This document shows, piece by piece, positions 35,301 through 46,970 of a stretch of 64,000 nucleotides of DNA. The position numbers and the translations under genes are program-made. The DNA comes from Cyclospora cayetanensis (lineage: Eukaryota > Apicomplexa > Conoidasida > Eucoccidiorida > Eimeriidae). Location: contig NW_020312037.1 in assembly GCF_002999335.1 (NCBI RefSeq), positions 310,001-374,000 of the forward strand, in the 5' to 3' direction. How positions within the stretch are numbered: the first letter of the stretch is position 1; each line of letters opens with the position of its first letter. The notes beneath the pieces are model-generated. The model searched no databases. It was not told where the DNA came from and saw only the letters and a program-made list of their open reading frames with translations.

Positions 35301-38300
35301 TTAGACTGTTCTTCTTCTCGATTCTCAAGATACTGCAGCGTTTCGACCCCCTGCTGCTGGTGAGGGGCCTCGGTGTCTTGCTCTAGCCGCTGCAACAGCC
35401 TCTGATGCTGCTGATGCAGCAGTGCGAGCTGCTGCTGCAGTTCCTCGTGCTGCCGCCCCTGGAGTTGCTGAGCGTTGCCTTCGTCATCGAGCTGCTGCTG
35501 CTGCTGCTGCTCCTGCTGTTGCGAGAACGCCGCCTCGTGTGCCTCTTGCTGTACAGGCGTCGGCTGAAGGGAGTGCTGCTCAAACGGCTGCAGCGTGCTG
35601 CTGCTGCACAGCGCAATCGCTGCTGCATGCAGCATCGGGGGCTTCAGCGTCTCCGGTCCTACAATCCTTGCCCGATACCACAGACGCACGTCGACTTCCA
35701 TGATGCTGCTGCCTTCGCGCAAGGCCTGAGAGGCTCTTGCCGCTGCTGCGAGCTGCTCTTTGCGCAGCAGCAGCACGTGTCTGCAGCAGCATCCCCAGAA
35801 AATGGCCTTAGGCCCCTCCTTCTCGAGCACGCTCAGGAGATCTAGCAGCGGCAGACTGCCGATCCACCTACCCTCTGCCTGGTGTTGCTCCTGCTTGACA
35901 AGCAAGAAGAGAAGGGGATCTTCAGGTCTTAGAAGTGTTTGTAGTACCCCAGAGGCGTCCTTGCCAGACAACAAGTCGCCGCAGCCGCTGTTGTTGTGTA
36001 CAGTCGCCTCCGATGGGAATGCTGAACGCGCCAGTAGCAAAGCCTCTGCTGCATCCGCCGCAACTGTGCCCCTGCCGGCTGCCGACACGCCCTCTGGAAT
36101 GTATGCATGCAGCTGCTCTTCACTCCCCAAGAAGCTGCACGTCATCCGAATCGCTGCAGCGGGTCCTGCTGTAGCGACCCCACAGCAGCGCATGCGCGGC
36201 TTGCTGATCTGGAGTAATAAATCGTGCTGTACGAAGCAGGACTTAAAAGCTGCAACTAGACGCTGCTCAGTATCTTTGAAGGGCCTAGACGACGGTAATG
36301 AAGCTGCTGTTGCAGCTGCTGTTGCTGTGTGGGCACGTCTGCATGTGGCTCGCGCAATACCGCTGAGATCTCCATCCGATGCGTTTGGTAGTGGGGAAAC
36401 ATGCGGCTTGTGATTCGGCTGTATTGCGAATTTGGGTGCCTCCCCACTTTTGTGGGGTTCTTCCTTACATCGCAGAAGCAGCAGCTGTTCGCGCTGCCGC
36501 TGCTGCTGGAACTGCTGCCTTTCCGCGGCTTCATCTAGGAGGAGAGCAAGCAAGTCTATGCATGCAACAAGAGACACCTGCAGCGGCAGTTTGCACAAGG
36601 TCAGTCGCATTGAAACAGGGGCACTCACAACGGGAGCGCTCCTGGGCCTTGTAGGTGCAGCAGTAAGCGAAACGCAAAGCATCTGTAGAAACGCATTGAG
36701 GGAGCGGGAAGACTGCTGCCACCACTCACTGTCTGTGCAGGGGTTGCCTCAGACTGCTGCTGGCGGCTTTGCAGCTGCAGCAGCACCAGCCACAGCTCAG
36801 CAGCCGCTGAGCACCCTTTTAGCGCGAAGAACGCCTTGAATTTTTCAGGGCTTATCCAGCTCGCTTTGAGCTGCTGCTGCTGCTGCAGCTGCTTCAGCAG
36901 CAGCTGCCGTTCTCGCGGCACCGAACGGCTGCCGAGAAAGAGCGCTGGCAAATGCTGTTGCAGCTCTTGCAGCTGCAGCTGCAGCAGCTGTCGCAGACTC
37001 TCCGGATCGCAAATACTCCGCACTAAGGTCTCTGCAGCTGCCATTATGCACGGACAGTCTTCGGTACTGCTGCCGCTGCAAACGCTGCAGCCGCAGCAGC
37101 AGCGACGCCCTCCTCTCCTTGGAAGCGTTGCAACGAGCGCAGCTCGCCAGTCTTCAGCGGAAGGTCTGGGAGCCCCCGTGCTGTCTGCGCCGCTGCACAC
37201 TGCTGCGAAAAGCTGCACTGCATCGAGCGCATGCAATGCTGCAGTCGCGCGCATGCGCAGCAGGAGCTGCTGGATCAGCTCTGTGTCGCAGAGGGGGGAA
37301 GGGGGAGAAGGCGCAGCTGCTGCTGTAGCGCCTCCTGCGGTGCTGCTGATATTTTGCATTGCAGGAGCAGACTTCACGAGATACTGTTTAAGGGCTGCCT
37401 GTAAGGGCCTCACGTACAGCAAGCCGCGTTCTTTATCCCATACCCGCCGCTCATGGTGCTGCTGTGGCTGTAGTGACTTCAGCAGCAGCAACAGCTCAGG
37501 AGTGGTGAGACTGAAGCCACCTCTTTCCAGCACTGCAAGGGCCTCCCCTACAGGCAGAACGCCTTCGTCGCTGCGGGAGGTTTCCTGCGGAGAGACACCA
37601 CAAGAGCAAGTGCCTGTGATCTATTGCACCGAGCTGCCATCTGAGCTGCTTTTTTGGCTATGGCTGCTTGAGGCACCTTCCCCTAGATGCAGCAGCTAAG
37701 GTTGTCTATAGCACCCCACAGCGAAGACGCAGCGGCTCGTGCTGAGGCTGACAGCGGCCCTTAAGCTGGCGCAGCTGCTGCTGCTGCTTCGCTCTCGAGC
37801 TACGGCGTTAATAGTCATAATTTCATGCTGCATACCTCTGCTGCAGCAGCAGGAAGAGCACTCGACGCAAGGCACTGCAGCAGGGGGAGCTGTCTCGTGC
37901 GGCTTCGCTTCGCCGCATCTCCCATGGCTCGGAGGATCATTGCAACATCGCAGACACTCGGTGACAAGCCTTGATCCTTCCCACACCTGCAGAAACACCA
38001 GCTCCCGAAGCAGAATACTAGGACTGGACGTGTCGCTTGCATGCTTCTAGGCCTTATTCTGTCACGGGCTGCATGCAGCATCAGCAACAAGCGCAGCAGC
38101 GACATCACGCACCAGTCCACAAGTGCATCTACGTCAGCAGCAATGAGGAGGCCCTCTGCAACGGCTCCCGCTACATCTTCCAGCAGAACGCGGGGGACGA
38201 AGATCTGCCCTTCTGTCGCCGTTGTTGCCTCGATTGCTTCCCGCTGCTGTTGATACTGCGGTGTATTGGCAAGCCGTTTTCCAGCTGCCTCGAGGAGGCT

Positions 38301-41300
38301 AGCCAGAAGCTCAACTTCCGTGGCAGAGCCTTTTCCCTCCTTCTCCTCTTCTTCTTGTTGCATGCGCGCCAGCCGCTGTCTTAGCATCAGAAAGAGGACG
38401 CGGCAGGCGGCACTGCTGCTTGCTCCCCAAAACTGCTTTTGAGCAGCGAGCGCCTCAATGAGGTCTTGCACGCGCAGGAGGGGAATTCCCAGCTGCTGCT
38501 GTTGCTTTCTGCTGCTGCGGCTCTTGACGCGCGGTTCACGGAGCTCTGACTCCTCAGGGAAGGCGAGGCGATCGAATAGATCATCCGCTACTGCAGGACT
38601 AATGAGAGCTGCGCGCACTGCTGCAGATCTCCTGAAGGCAGTCCTATAGAGACAGGGGCCCTCCAAGCTGCTGCTGCCGCCGCTGCTGCTGCAGGTAAGG
38701 TGGGATACGGCAGACATGCTACAGCCTAAATGAAAGCACAGATCTGCGAACGTCCAGCTGCTGCACAGCATCTTTTCGCGTAGCCGCTGGAGCGCAGGGT
38801 GACAGCGCAGGGCCGTTGCATGCAAACGTTTGCGGGGTTGCTGCTGCAGCGGAGGATCTGCGTTTAGGAGACTTGCCATCTCGAGCGTGCTGCCGCAGCT
38901 GTCTGTCATATTAAGATCCTGTTGCCGACTCTGAAGCACTCGCTCTCCTTCTTGTGCCTCAAGCCGCCTAAGGACTACAAGGGCTCTGCTGTCGCGCTGC
39001 AGCTGCAGCAACTCCGCTTCCTGCAACAGCAGCTGCAGGGAAGCCGCAGAGACACTGCCACGCGCCTTGGGATCTGCAGCGTCGAACAGCAGGTGGAGCG
39101 ACGTCCTCACTGCATTTTGCACGGAGCTGCCGCTGCTGCTGCTGCTGTCTAGTGGCAGAAGCACCAAAGCGGCCTCTTCGACAAAAGCCCATCGAGAGAC
39201 GTCGGTTGGCGAGGTTGCGGATGCTGCTGCGGACGCTGCAAGGGGGATGATGTGGTACTTGATGCGACGGATAAGGGATTCAGCGGGGGTTTGCAAGCTT
39301 TCTTCGGGAGCAAGGCAGTAGTGTTGCCGCTGCTGCGCCTGTAGCAAGCGCGAGCAGCAAAAGGCCTCAACGGAGGTGTTGGCTGCGCGCAGAGCGCGCA
39401 GCAGCAGCAGCAGCAGCTCGTGATGCTGCTGCTGGAAGGCCTCATAGCTGCTGCGAAGCCTGCGAAGCTCAAGCAGACCCTCTGAGCTGCTGCTGGCAGA
39501 CACCATTCGGCTGTTGTTGTTCAGCGGCGCTCCGACTCCGACTGCAGTTTTCGACAAGTAGCTCAGTCCAGCTGCCTCGATGAGGGCCCCCAGTCGTGTG
39601 CCCCCCACAAGACGCGATGAGGTGCAGTCTCTGAATGCAGGCAGGCAGTCATGCACAAAAACATGCAGCGACTGGCAGCAGACTCTTGGAGTAGGTCAAG
39701 CCTGCCTTCCACACATGCGATCAGGATAGCAGCAGCAGACGCGGCTCCAGAAGCAGCAGCGCTCACACCCGCGCGCATACAGCTGCAGCCTACACAGTTG
39801 CTGTCGCCAGCGCTGCATCGACGCGTGCGAATGGCTGGGTACTGAAGAGACAGCAAAAGACATCCTGGAGGACGAGAGAAGCCAACTGCTGTGCCGCATC
39901 TACCCACAACTGCAGCACTAACAGACAAGGCTCCCTCGCACTGCAGCCAGAATATTGACTCATGGCAGCGGCATGTAACAACAGCTGCAGAGACCGCGCA
40001 GTAGAGGGCCTCATGCCAAGGCTTTTAAGGACCTGCAAGAATCAGCATACGTCACACCCCTCGCAAATGGCGCATGCAGCCTCTGCATCTTGTGCCGAAG
40101 AAAAGCCCTATTGTTGCGCAAGAGACACTCCATTAGGCCTCATAGGCGTCTTTTGCATACCCTGAGAGTCTCCGCTCCAGCCAGAGGTGTCATCATCCCG
40201 CTAACAAGCCCTTCCGCATGCAGAATTCTTTCAAGAACGCCCCCCTTCGGGCCGGCTGTAAGCAGCTGCACGACGTCGTCTCTCAGATCTGCTGCTGCTG
40301 CTGCCGCTGATGCTGCTTGCTGAGTGCCTTGCAGCAACGCCTCCAGACACCAAGGGGCACTTCCCGATTTCCCCCCACCAGCGCGTGCAGCCCTTGCGGC
40401 AGCCTCACGCGTTGCTGCATGCAGATAGGGAGGAAGCCTCCTGAAATCCGTGTACCTGATGAAGCCTTCTCCTCTGATATCGAGCAGCGCCGTCACCAAC
40501 ACACACAGCTGCAACACAGCAGAAGGCCAGCACATATGCATTCACATACACATATACATTCACATACACATACACACATAGATACACATACACATATGCA
40601 TACACATACACATATGCATACACATACACACATAGATACACATACACATATGCATACACATACACATATACATACACATACACATATACATATACACACA
40701 CATACCCACATACATACACAATATACATATACATATACATATTCATACACATATACATCATCTGCAAGGCGCACCAGCATCAGGCAAAACGAAGTAAAGT
40801 CTTACAGGGAACAATCAGCACAGCGATTTTCCGCTGTTGCAGCGAGAAAACTTACATAATTTGGAAGCCCTAGGACTGCCTCGATACCTGCCGCTGTCTC
40901 CTTCGTCGTCAATTCTAACGCGTGCATAGGATCTGGATGCGTAAAAGTTTCCTCCGAGCTGCTACGCCACGCCTTGCTAGCCGCAAGAAGGGCAGCAAAG
41001 AGGACAAAGGGGGGAAGGCTAAGAGCTGCAACTTGAACGCACTGCCAGTCCTCCGCTTGCAGCACCTGTCTCCTAACGAGCCAAGGCTCGAGCTCCACGT
41101 GGAAAAGAGAAGGCATCTGCTTCTGTTGCTGCTGCACAGCAGCTACCCAGCTATACGCATCCCCTTGGATGCTGCTCAGCACACCAGGAGAGACACGATT
41201 TGCATGCGGCACTGCTGCGGCGGCGGCTGCAAGGGCAGCATGCCCTCCCCGAGTCTGCTGCAGCAGGTTGGCTTGCACTGCAGCGGCTCGCTGCTGGAGT

Positions 41301-44300
41301 TGCTCTAAACGCACCGAAGTCTTTGGGTAGCGAGCGGGGGGGGGCCCCCCGGATACCCACGGAAGGGCCCCCCACATGACCAGCCTGGCATCTGCTGCTG
41401 CAACAGGCAGCTGCTGCTGGAGCAGCAGACAGCACCGCTCAGCACTCACGGATTCGCCCAGAGTCTCAAGAGACATCTCCCCCGCTAAGTCTACTCCTGC
41501 TGCTGCCGCTGCACCATACACCTCTGCTTCCGCTGCAGCAACACCACAAGGGACTGCAAGCCATGGTAGCAACTGCTGCCGCTGCAGATGCAAGGCGCTA
41601 AAAGCCGCATGAGCCGCCTCCAGCAACGCACTGCTGTTACTGCTGTTGTTGTTTCTGTCGTTCAGCAGCCCACTGCTGCTAGTGCTGCTGTTGTTCCCGT
41701 TGTTGTTGCTGTTGTTGTCGCTGTTGCTGAGTCGCGGGATGCACGAGACAAGCCACTGCAGCGCCTCGGCTGCTGCTGCAGGGGGCCCTAAGACACCCAG
41801 AGCTGCCCATACACCTGCAGGGGAGGTAGCGGACTCGACGCCTTGCAGCTGAAGCTGCAACGGAAGTTCGGGAGCTTTTCTTCTTGCTCCTCCTCTTGAT
41901 GGCGACTGAGGCTCTACGTTAAGGAACTGCTGCAACACCGAGGCGACGTCGCTGCAGCCAATGCAGCCGAGCAGCAGGCGGATGTACAGACTCCGGAGCA
42001 GAGACTGGCATGCAGGAGGGAGCTGCTTGAGCTGCTCCTGCTGTCGCTCGGCACTGCCTGCAGAACATGCCGCGTGTGGATCTCGCAGCCGTTGCGATTG
42101 GAGCTTCCAGTGCATCAGCAACAGCGCATCAGCTGCCTCCCTCAGCATGTCTGCTGCCTGCTTCGCTCGAGCTGCTGCGATGGTCTCCGAGAGACTCGGG
42201 GAATACGCGCAAGTGCCGTGCTCTGCTTCGAGGGCTGCTGCTGCTGCTGAAATACTCGGCACGGCTACCGTCCCCTCGAGTGCCTCCTCAGCCTTTCCAC
42301 AAGGCCTGCCGCATGCATCTTGCGCGGCTGCTGATGCTGCTGCTGATGCTGCTGCTGTAGCAGCTGCCGCTTGTACGTGGCTCAGCAGAAGGCTGCAGCG
42401 AACGAGGGCTGGATAGCCAGTGCCGCGTGTCTTCAGAGGCTCCACAACTGTTGCAGCATCGCCGGTGAGGACTGTCTCCTCGGAGGCTTCCGCAGCAGTT
42501 GCTGCAGCAACAAGCTGCTCGAGCACCAGCGTGCGGTCTGCGTGGGCAGCTTCTGAGCCGTCTCTAGGAAGACTCTGCAGAGAGAGCAGCAGACACGCCA
42601 GTCGGAGGTGTGCGGATGTCAGGCTTGGTGCTGCTAGTGCTGCTGCTGCTGCTGTCTGCTGCTGCTGCTGTCTCCGTGAGGCCTCGTGCAGCAGCCTCTC
42701 CAGGATCTGTTGCAGCAGGTGTGCAGACAGCACGATCTCCTTCTTTGAAGAGCCGCCTTGTTCTGCTGCTGCTGCAAGAGGGGCCGTGGCGGCAACTCCA
42801 ACGGCTGCGGCTTGCATCAGCTCGGTGTGAAGCCTCCCGCTACCGATAGGCTCAGCAGCAAGAACGCAGCAGCAGCTGCTGAGTGCAGTCGCAGCAGCGA
42901 GCAGCGCACTCTCCTCTCTGGCGCTGCGGCGACTCAGCAACAGCAGCAACAGCTGCAGATCCACGAAGCCTTCTCCTGCCTCATCGAGAAGCAGGAGCAG
43001 CTGCTGCATCTGCAGGGAGTCGGCTGCCAAGCAGACTCCCGCGCGAAGCAAGACGTGGGATACATCCTTTGCAGTCATGCGAAAGCGACTGCAGCGACTC
43101 CCGCTGCTGTGGCTGCTAGCTGACAGCGCATGCGTCCTCAAAGAGAAGAGCAGCTGCTGTAAACGTCTCGCCACTGCACCCGCTGTGTCCGCCCCTGTGG
43201 CATTTTCTACAGCCGATGCCGCAGGCTGCGAGAACTCATGCTGCTGCAGCAAAAGCTCCCCAACAACTGCCTCCGCCTCAGCCCTACGCCTGTCGATGAA
43301 CTCCCTGACAAGCTGCACAGACACGTGAGCCTCCTCTTCTCCCAGATCGCGCTGCTGCTGCTGCCGCAGCTCAGGCTGCAGCGCCGCAAGACACTCCGTT
43401 GCCTTCCTGCGGCTTGCTGGCAGCTGCAAGGCAGACGGAGGACTGCTGACGTCGCTCCAAGCCGGAGCAGCAGCAGCCGCTGCTGCTGCTGCTGCTGCAC
43501 CCTCTTCCTGATTGTGAGCTGAAGGGCAGCGCGTGGAGGCGCATCCGAGAGGGGTAAGCACGTCGGTAGCAGCAGCAGATTTACCTTCCCATACACCAGG
43601 ATCTGAGGGCAGCTTTCTGATTTCCAGCTCGAATTTCCGCTGCATCTCCACTAGCGCATGCACGAGGCTCTGGGATTCCGAGAGGCTAAGGCCTATCCAC
43701 GCCAAGCGGAAACGCAGGGTGCTGCAAAAAAATCACACCTTTATGAAAGCCTTGCATGCTGTGAAGTACACCGGGCTGTAGACGCTAACAATGCATGCAA
43801 GGCACACAAGAGTTCGAACGGCGGGCACCTGTGGTACGGCTGCAGCAGCACCTCGCAGAAGGAAGAAAGGGAGAAAGGGAGAGAGAGACAGAGAGACAGA
43901 GAGAGACAGAGAGATAGAAAGAGAGAGACAGAGAGATAGAGACAGAGAGAAAGAGAGACAGAGAGATAGGGAGAATAGTTTACCTGACAGGTATTGAGAA
44001 GTCTGTAGCCTTTCTTGGGAGCTCACTGCAGGAGTTTGATTTGGAGGTGAGAGGCTGCTGCAGGTGTTGTTGCTGCAGTTGTTGCTGCTGCTGCTGCCGT
44101 TGCTGCTCCTCGAGGAGAGAAGAGGCAAGTCGCGAGCCGGAGACGTCCAGACGAAGGAGTGAACGGTGCGCTGCAGCAAGAGTCGCATCCGCAGCAGCAG
44201 CGGCAGCTGCTGCTGTCACAGCAGTCGTTGATGTTGCTGCGCTTCGCGCGGCAGCTGCCAGATGTTTGGGGGGTGTAGAAGGCCGTGGCTGCCGCAGGGG

Positions 44301-46970
44301 CTGAGGGGGAGACTCTTTGCTATCATCTTCCTGTTCTGCCTGGTGCATGGGCAGCGATTCTTGCAGCTGTTTCTCGAGGAGCTGCGCAGGTTGCTTCTCC
44401 TCAGGGAGCGCCTTCGGCAGACGCTCCAGACGCTGTGCGTGGCGATGCTGGAGGGAGGCTACAAGGAGCTCAACAGCCTCCGGAGGTCCCCCCAAGAGGC
44501 GCAGGCGTGCCCTTAGCAGCGGCTCTCTCGAGTGCAGAGACAGCAGCACATTCTCAGCGTCAGAAAGCACAAGCAACCCCTGCTGCGGCTGCCGCAAGCT
44601 TTGAAGAGTGATAGCCTCGGGGACGGTGATGTGACATATGGCAAGGCACCTCGTTCCTGCTGCCACTGCTCCCTGCGCCATACACTGCGACCCAAGCCAA
44701 GCCTCAACCGTCAAGCGACGTGGCAGTCCGCTGCGTAGTAGCAGCAGCGCTGGCGGCGTTCCTACAGTGTCTGCTGCAGCAGCAGCTGCTGCTGTTGCTG
44801 CAGGCTGAGCTACCCAGAAGGGCTCAAGAGCAGTTCCTAACACTGCAGCCTCGTTGCTGCCGCTGCTGCCATACATCGCGGGGCTGATCTTTATGACCCC
44901 GGATACGATGCGTGTGGTGGTGCTCACTCTGCATGCAAAGTGGAGGTATTCGCCGCTCTCCAGAGACTGCAACAGCTGCACATTCTGCAGAACAAGAGCC
45001 ATACAGGCACAGTCCTCTGCCGGCTTCACGGACGCAGCACGAGTCGCTGTTGCTGGCGCTAGCGACGAGACAAGAGCCGCTGGAGACAACAACCCCCTCA
45101 GGTGAAGATCCTTCTCCGGGGCATGGGGTGTAGGCGGAACCGACTGAATCAGCTCATCACGGTGCTCATCCGCTGGTGCGATTGCTGCTGCAGGTGTCTC
45201 GGGGATCTGCGCTCGAGGGGAAGCTTTGGGAAAAATGAATTCCTCATTTGCGGTCACTTGCGGCTGCTGCTGCTGCTCCTTGAGCAACGTCTCCGGTGGC
45301 ACTTCAGCCCGAACAAAGAGACGTCCTGCAAGCGGATTGCGATGCAGTTGCAGCTCTCGTCGTAGTTGCTGCTGCTGTTGCTGCAGTAGTAGTTGCTGCT
45401 GTTGTTGTTGCCGAGGGAGGCCCTCCCTGCTGCGGCTGCGGTTCTGGCTGGGCGTAGTACTGTGCTGCATCAACGCGTAGAGATTAACCGCTGTAAGGTC
45501 GCTTGAAGTATCCAAGGCTGGATTTGTGGGCGCCCCTCCTGGCTGCAGGTGCAGCTGTTGCTGCTGCTGCAGTTGCAGCTGTTGCTGCCAAGTGAATTCC
45601 CCTAAGGCGAGGGGTCGCAGTCCAGTGGGCAGCGGATGTAGCCATCCATAGGATCTGCAGACTTCAGCGAGGAGGTGTCTCCTCCTGCGGCTCCTGTTGA
45701 CAGCGCTTCGAGGGTGCTCCAATAAAAGAAACAACAGCGGCTCATGCTGCTGTTGCAGCGCAACTGATTGAGGGCAGCAGAGCACTTGCTGAATTTGTAA
45801 GAGCACCCCACATTGCCGCTTCACACCGCAGCAAATCAGCTCGCGATGCGCAGGACCCTCCTGCACTTGCTGCTGCTGCTGCTTGGGATGACACCCCTCA
45901 TCGGCAGCACTTGCAGCAGCACTTGCAGCAGCAGCTCCGCTGCGTGTGCTGCTGCTCGCTCTGCCTGTCGGCACGGAGATGTACAACACGAGCGCATCTT
46001 GTTCCTTCGGGAGATGCCGTGCGAACTCACTGCGCAACTCCATTGCTGCCAGCAGCAGTCTCAGTTCTCCCTGCTTTGCATCGTCTGCGGCAGGAGCTGG
46101 CGATGCGCAGGCTGCCGCAGTCTCGGCTTTCCGTCTGCTACAGGGGCCCCCAGATGTACTGCGGTGCCGCTGGGGGGCCCCCCAAATGTTTTGGGAGGAG
46201 GCAGCGCGAGTTCTCCCGCAGGGGTCACTTGTCTTAGAGGAGATGCGAGGTGCTTTCTCTTGGCGAGTTTCCTGATGATGGGGGTGTTGTGAGTGCTCTT
46301 TTTCAGAAGAGGCGAACTCGGCGGCAGACGGGGTGAGGGGAGAAGCAACGCTTAGGGGGTCGCTTGCCACGAGGCGCAGTTCCTCCAGTTGCTGCTGCAA
46401 CAACAGCTCCCGCTGCAGAGAGTCTGCCCCCTGGTTCGGCTGGTGGAGCCCATACAAAGGGCTACGGTAGCCGGCTAGTCGCTCAGGAGAGACTGCTGAT
46501 GCAGCGGCTTCTAGCTGCTGCCGTGGCTGACGAAAGAGCGGCATGCAAGGAAGGAGGGGTGGCTGCTGTTGGAGGGGCGCACAAGAAGGCGAAGACGGCA
46601 CAGAGCTTTGAGGCGAATCTTGAGGTTGGGAAGCCTCACATGGCTGTTGCAGCCCGCAGGAGTAGTGCTCGATTTGCGGCTGCTGTCTCTGTAAGTGCTT
46701 TCTGCTACTTAGGCCTCCTGCCATAATCGCTGTTTCGACGAAGCCAAGCTCTTCGCTTTGGTTGCATCCGCTGTTGGTGTCGTTGCTGCTGCTGCTGCTC
46801 GTGCTGCTGCTCAAGCATGGCTCCGTCTCTAGACGCCCCCCATAGCCCTCTATATTGGGAATGTCATCGCTATAACTGCTCGTCTGTAGATCCCAGTGCG
46901 TCTGAAGATCGCACTGAGGTTGGCTTTGGGGGCAGCAGCTGTCGGGAGAAGAAGGGGTGAGGGACGCCAT
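32304..46970 (-). CDS. Giant CAG-repeat-rich protein with C2-like and EF-hand-like units (probably one gene)
   Basis: Seen: long minus-strand exons with only short gaps: 46970-43984, 43721-40856, 40508-40164, then runs near 40040-37815, 37560-36625, 36680-34748, 34644-34050 and the last to stop at 32304. Two junctions were checked and agree in phase: 43984/43721 (phase 2, giving VSTLRFRLAWIG) and 40856/40508 (phase 0). EF-hand-like units: LLDIRGEGFIRYTDFRRL, LLDEAGEGFVDLQLLLLL, VLERGGFSLTTPELLLLL. C2-like beta units: MRIRIADLVLSIPES with GIVFTLQRS; LLRVSLRVGGARNLRRW with NPQWRWSLRLQG. Runs of Gln, Ala and Leu from CAG-type repeats separate them. Total near 4,000 residues, ATG at 46970; extra 5' exons up to about 47350 are possible. 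Known: C2 plus EF-hand usually means calcium/membrane-linked scaffolding. Function is unknown; a centriolar or flagellar scaffold is a guess. It could still be two or more adjacent genes. Confidence 0.7.
35491..35515. repeat. Exonic CTG/CAG trinucleotide run
   Basis: An almost pure (GCT/CTG)n run in a coding exon of the giant gene; it reads as poly-Gln on the coding strand. Similar runs recur throughout 34.8-46.9 kb, for example near 36875, 43475 and 45370. Confidence 0.85.
40531..40757. repeat. Intronic (ACATAC/ACATAT)n microsatellite, about 225 bp
   Basis: Hexamer-like CACATA units with ATGCAT and ATAGAT variants fill intron 40509-40855 of the giant gene. Open frames across it give only Tyr/Val or His/Thr repeats and are not genes. 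Confidence 0.9.
43861..43976. repeat. Intronic (GAGA/GACA)n microsatellite, about 115 bp
   Basis: Repeated AGAGAGACAG units lie in intron 43722-43983 of the giant gene; pyrimidine-rich on the coding strand. Its donor reads CAG-GTAAAC and its acceptor TTTTTTTGCAG, both on minus. Confidence 0.9.

Noticed and set aside
35405..37699. Plus-strand Leu-, Ser- and Cys-rich frames up to 287 residues
   Set aside because: They mirror CTG/CAG repeats of the minus-strand giant gene and lack independent motifs or splice patterns.
40405..40780. Minus-strand frames made of Tyr-Val or Cys-Val repeats
   Set aside because: They are translations of the intronic ACATAC microsatellite.
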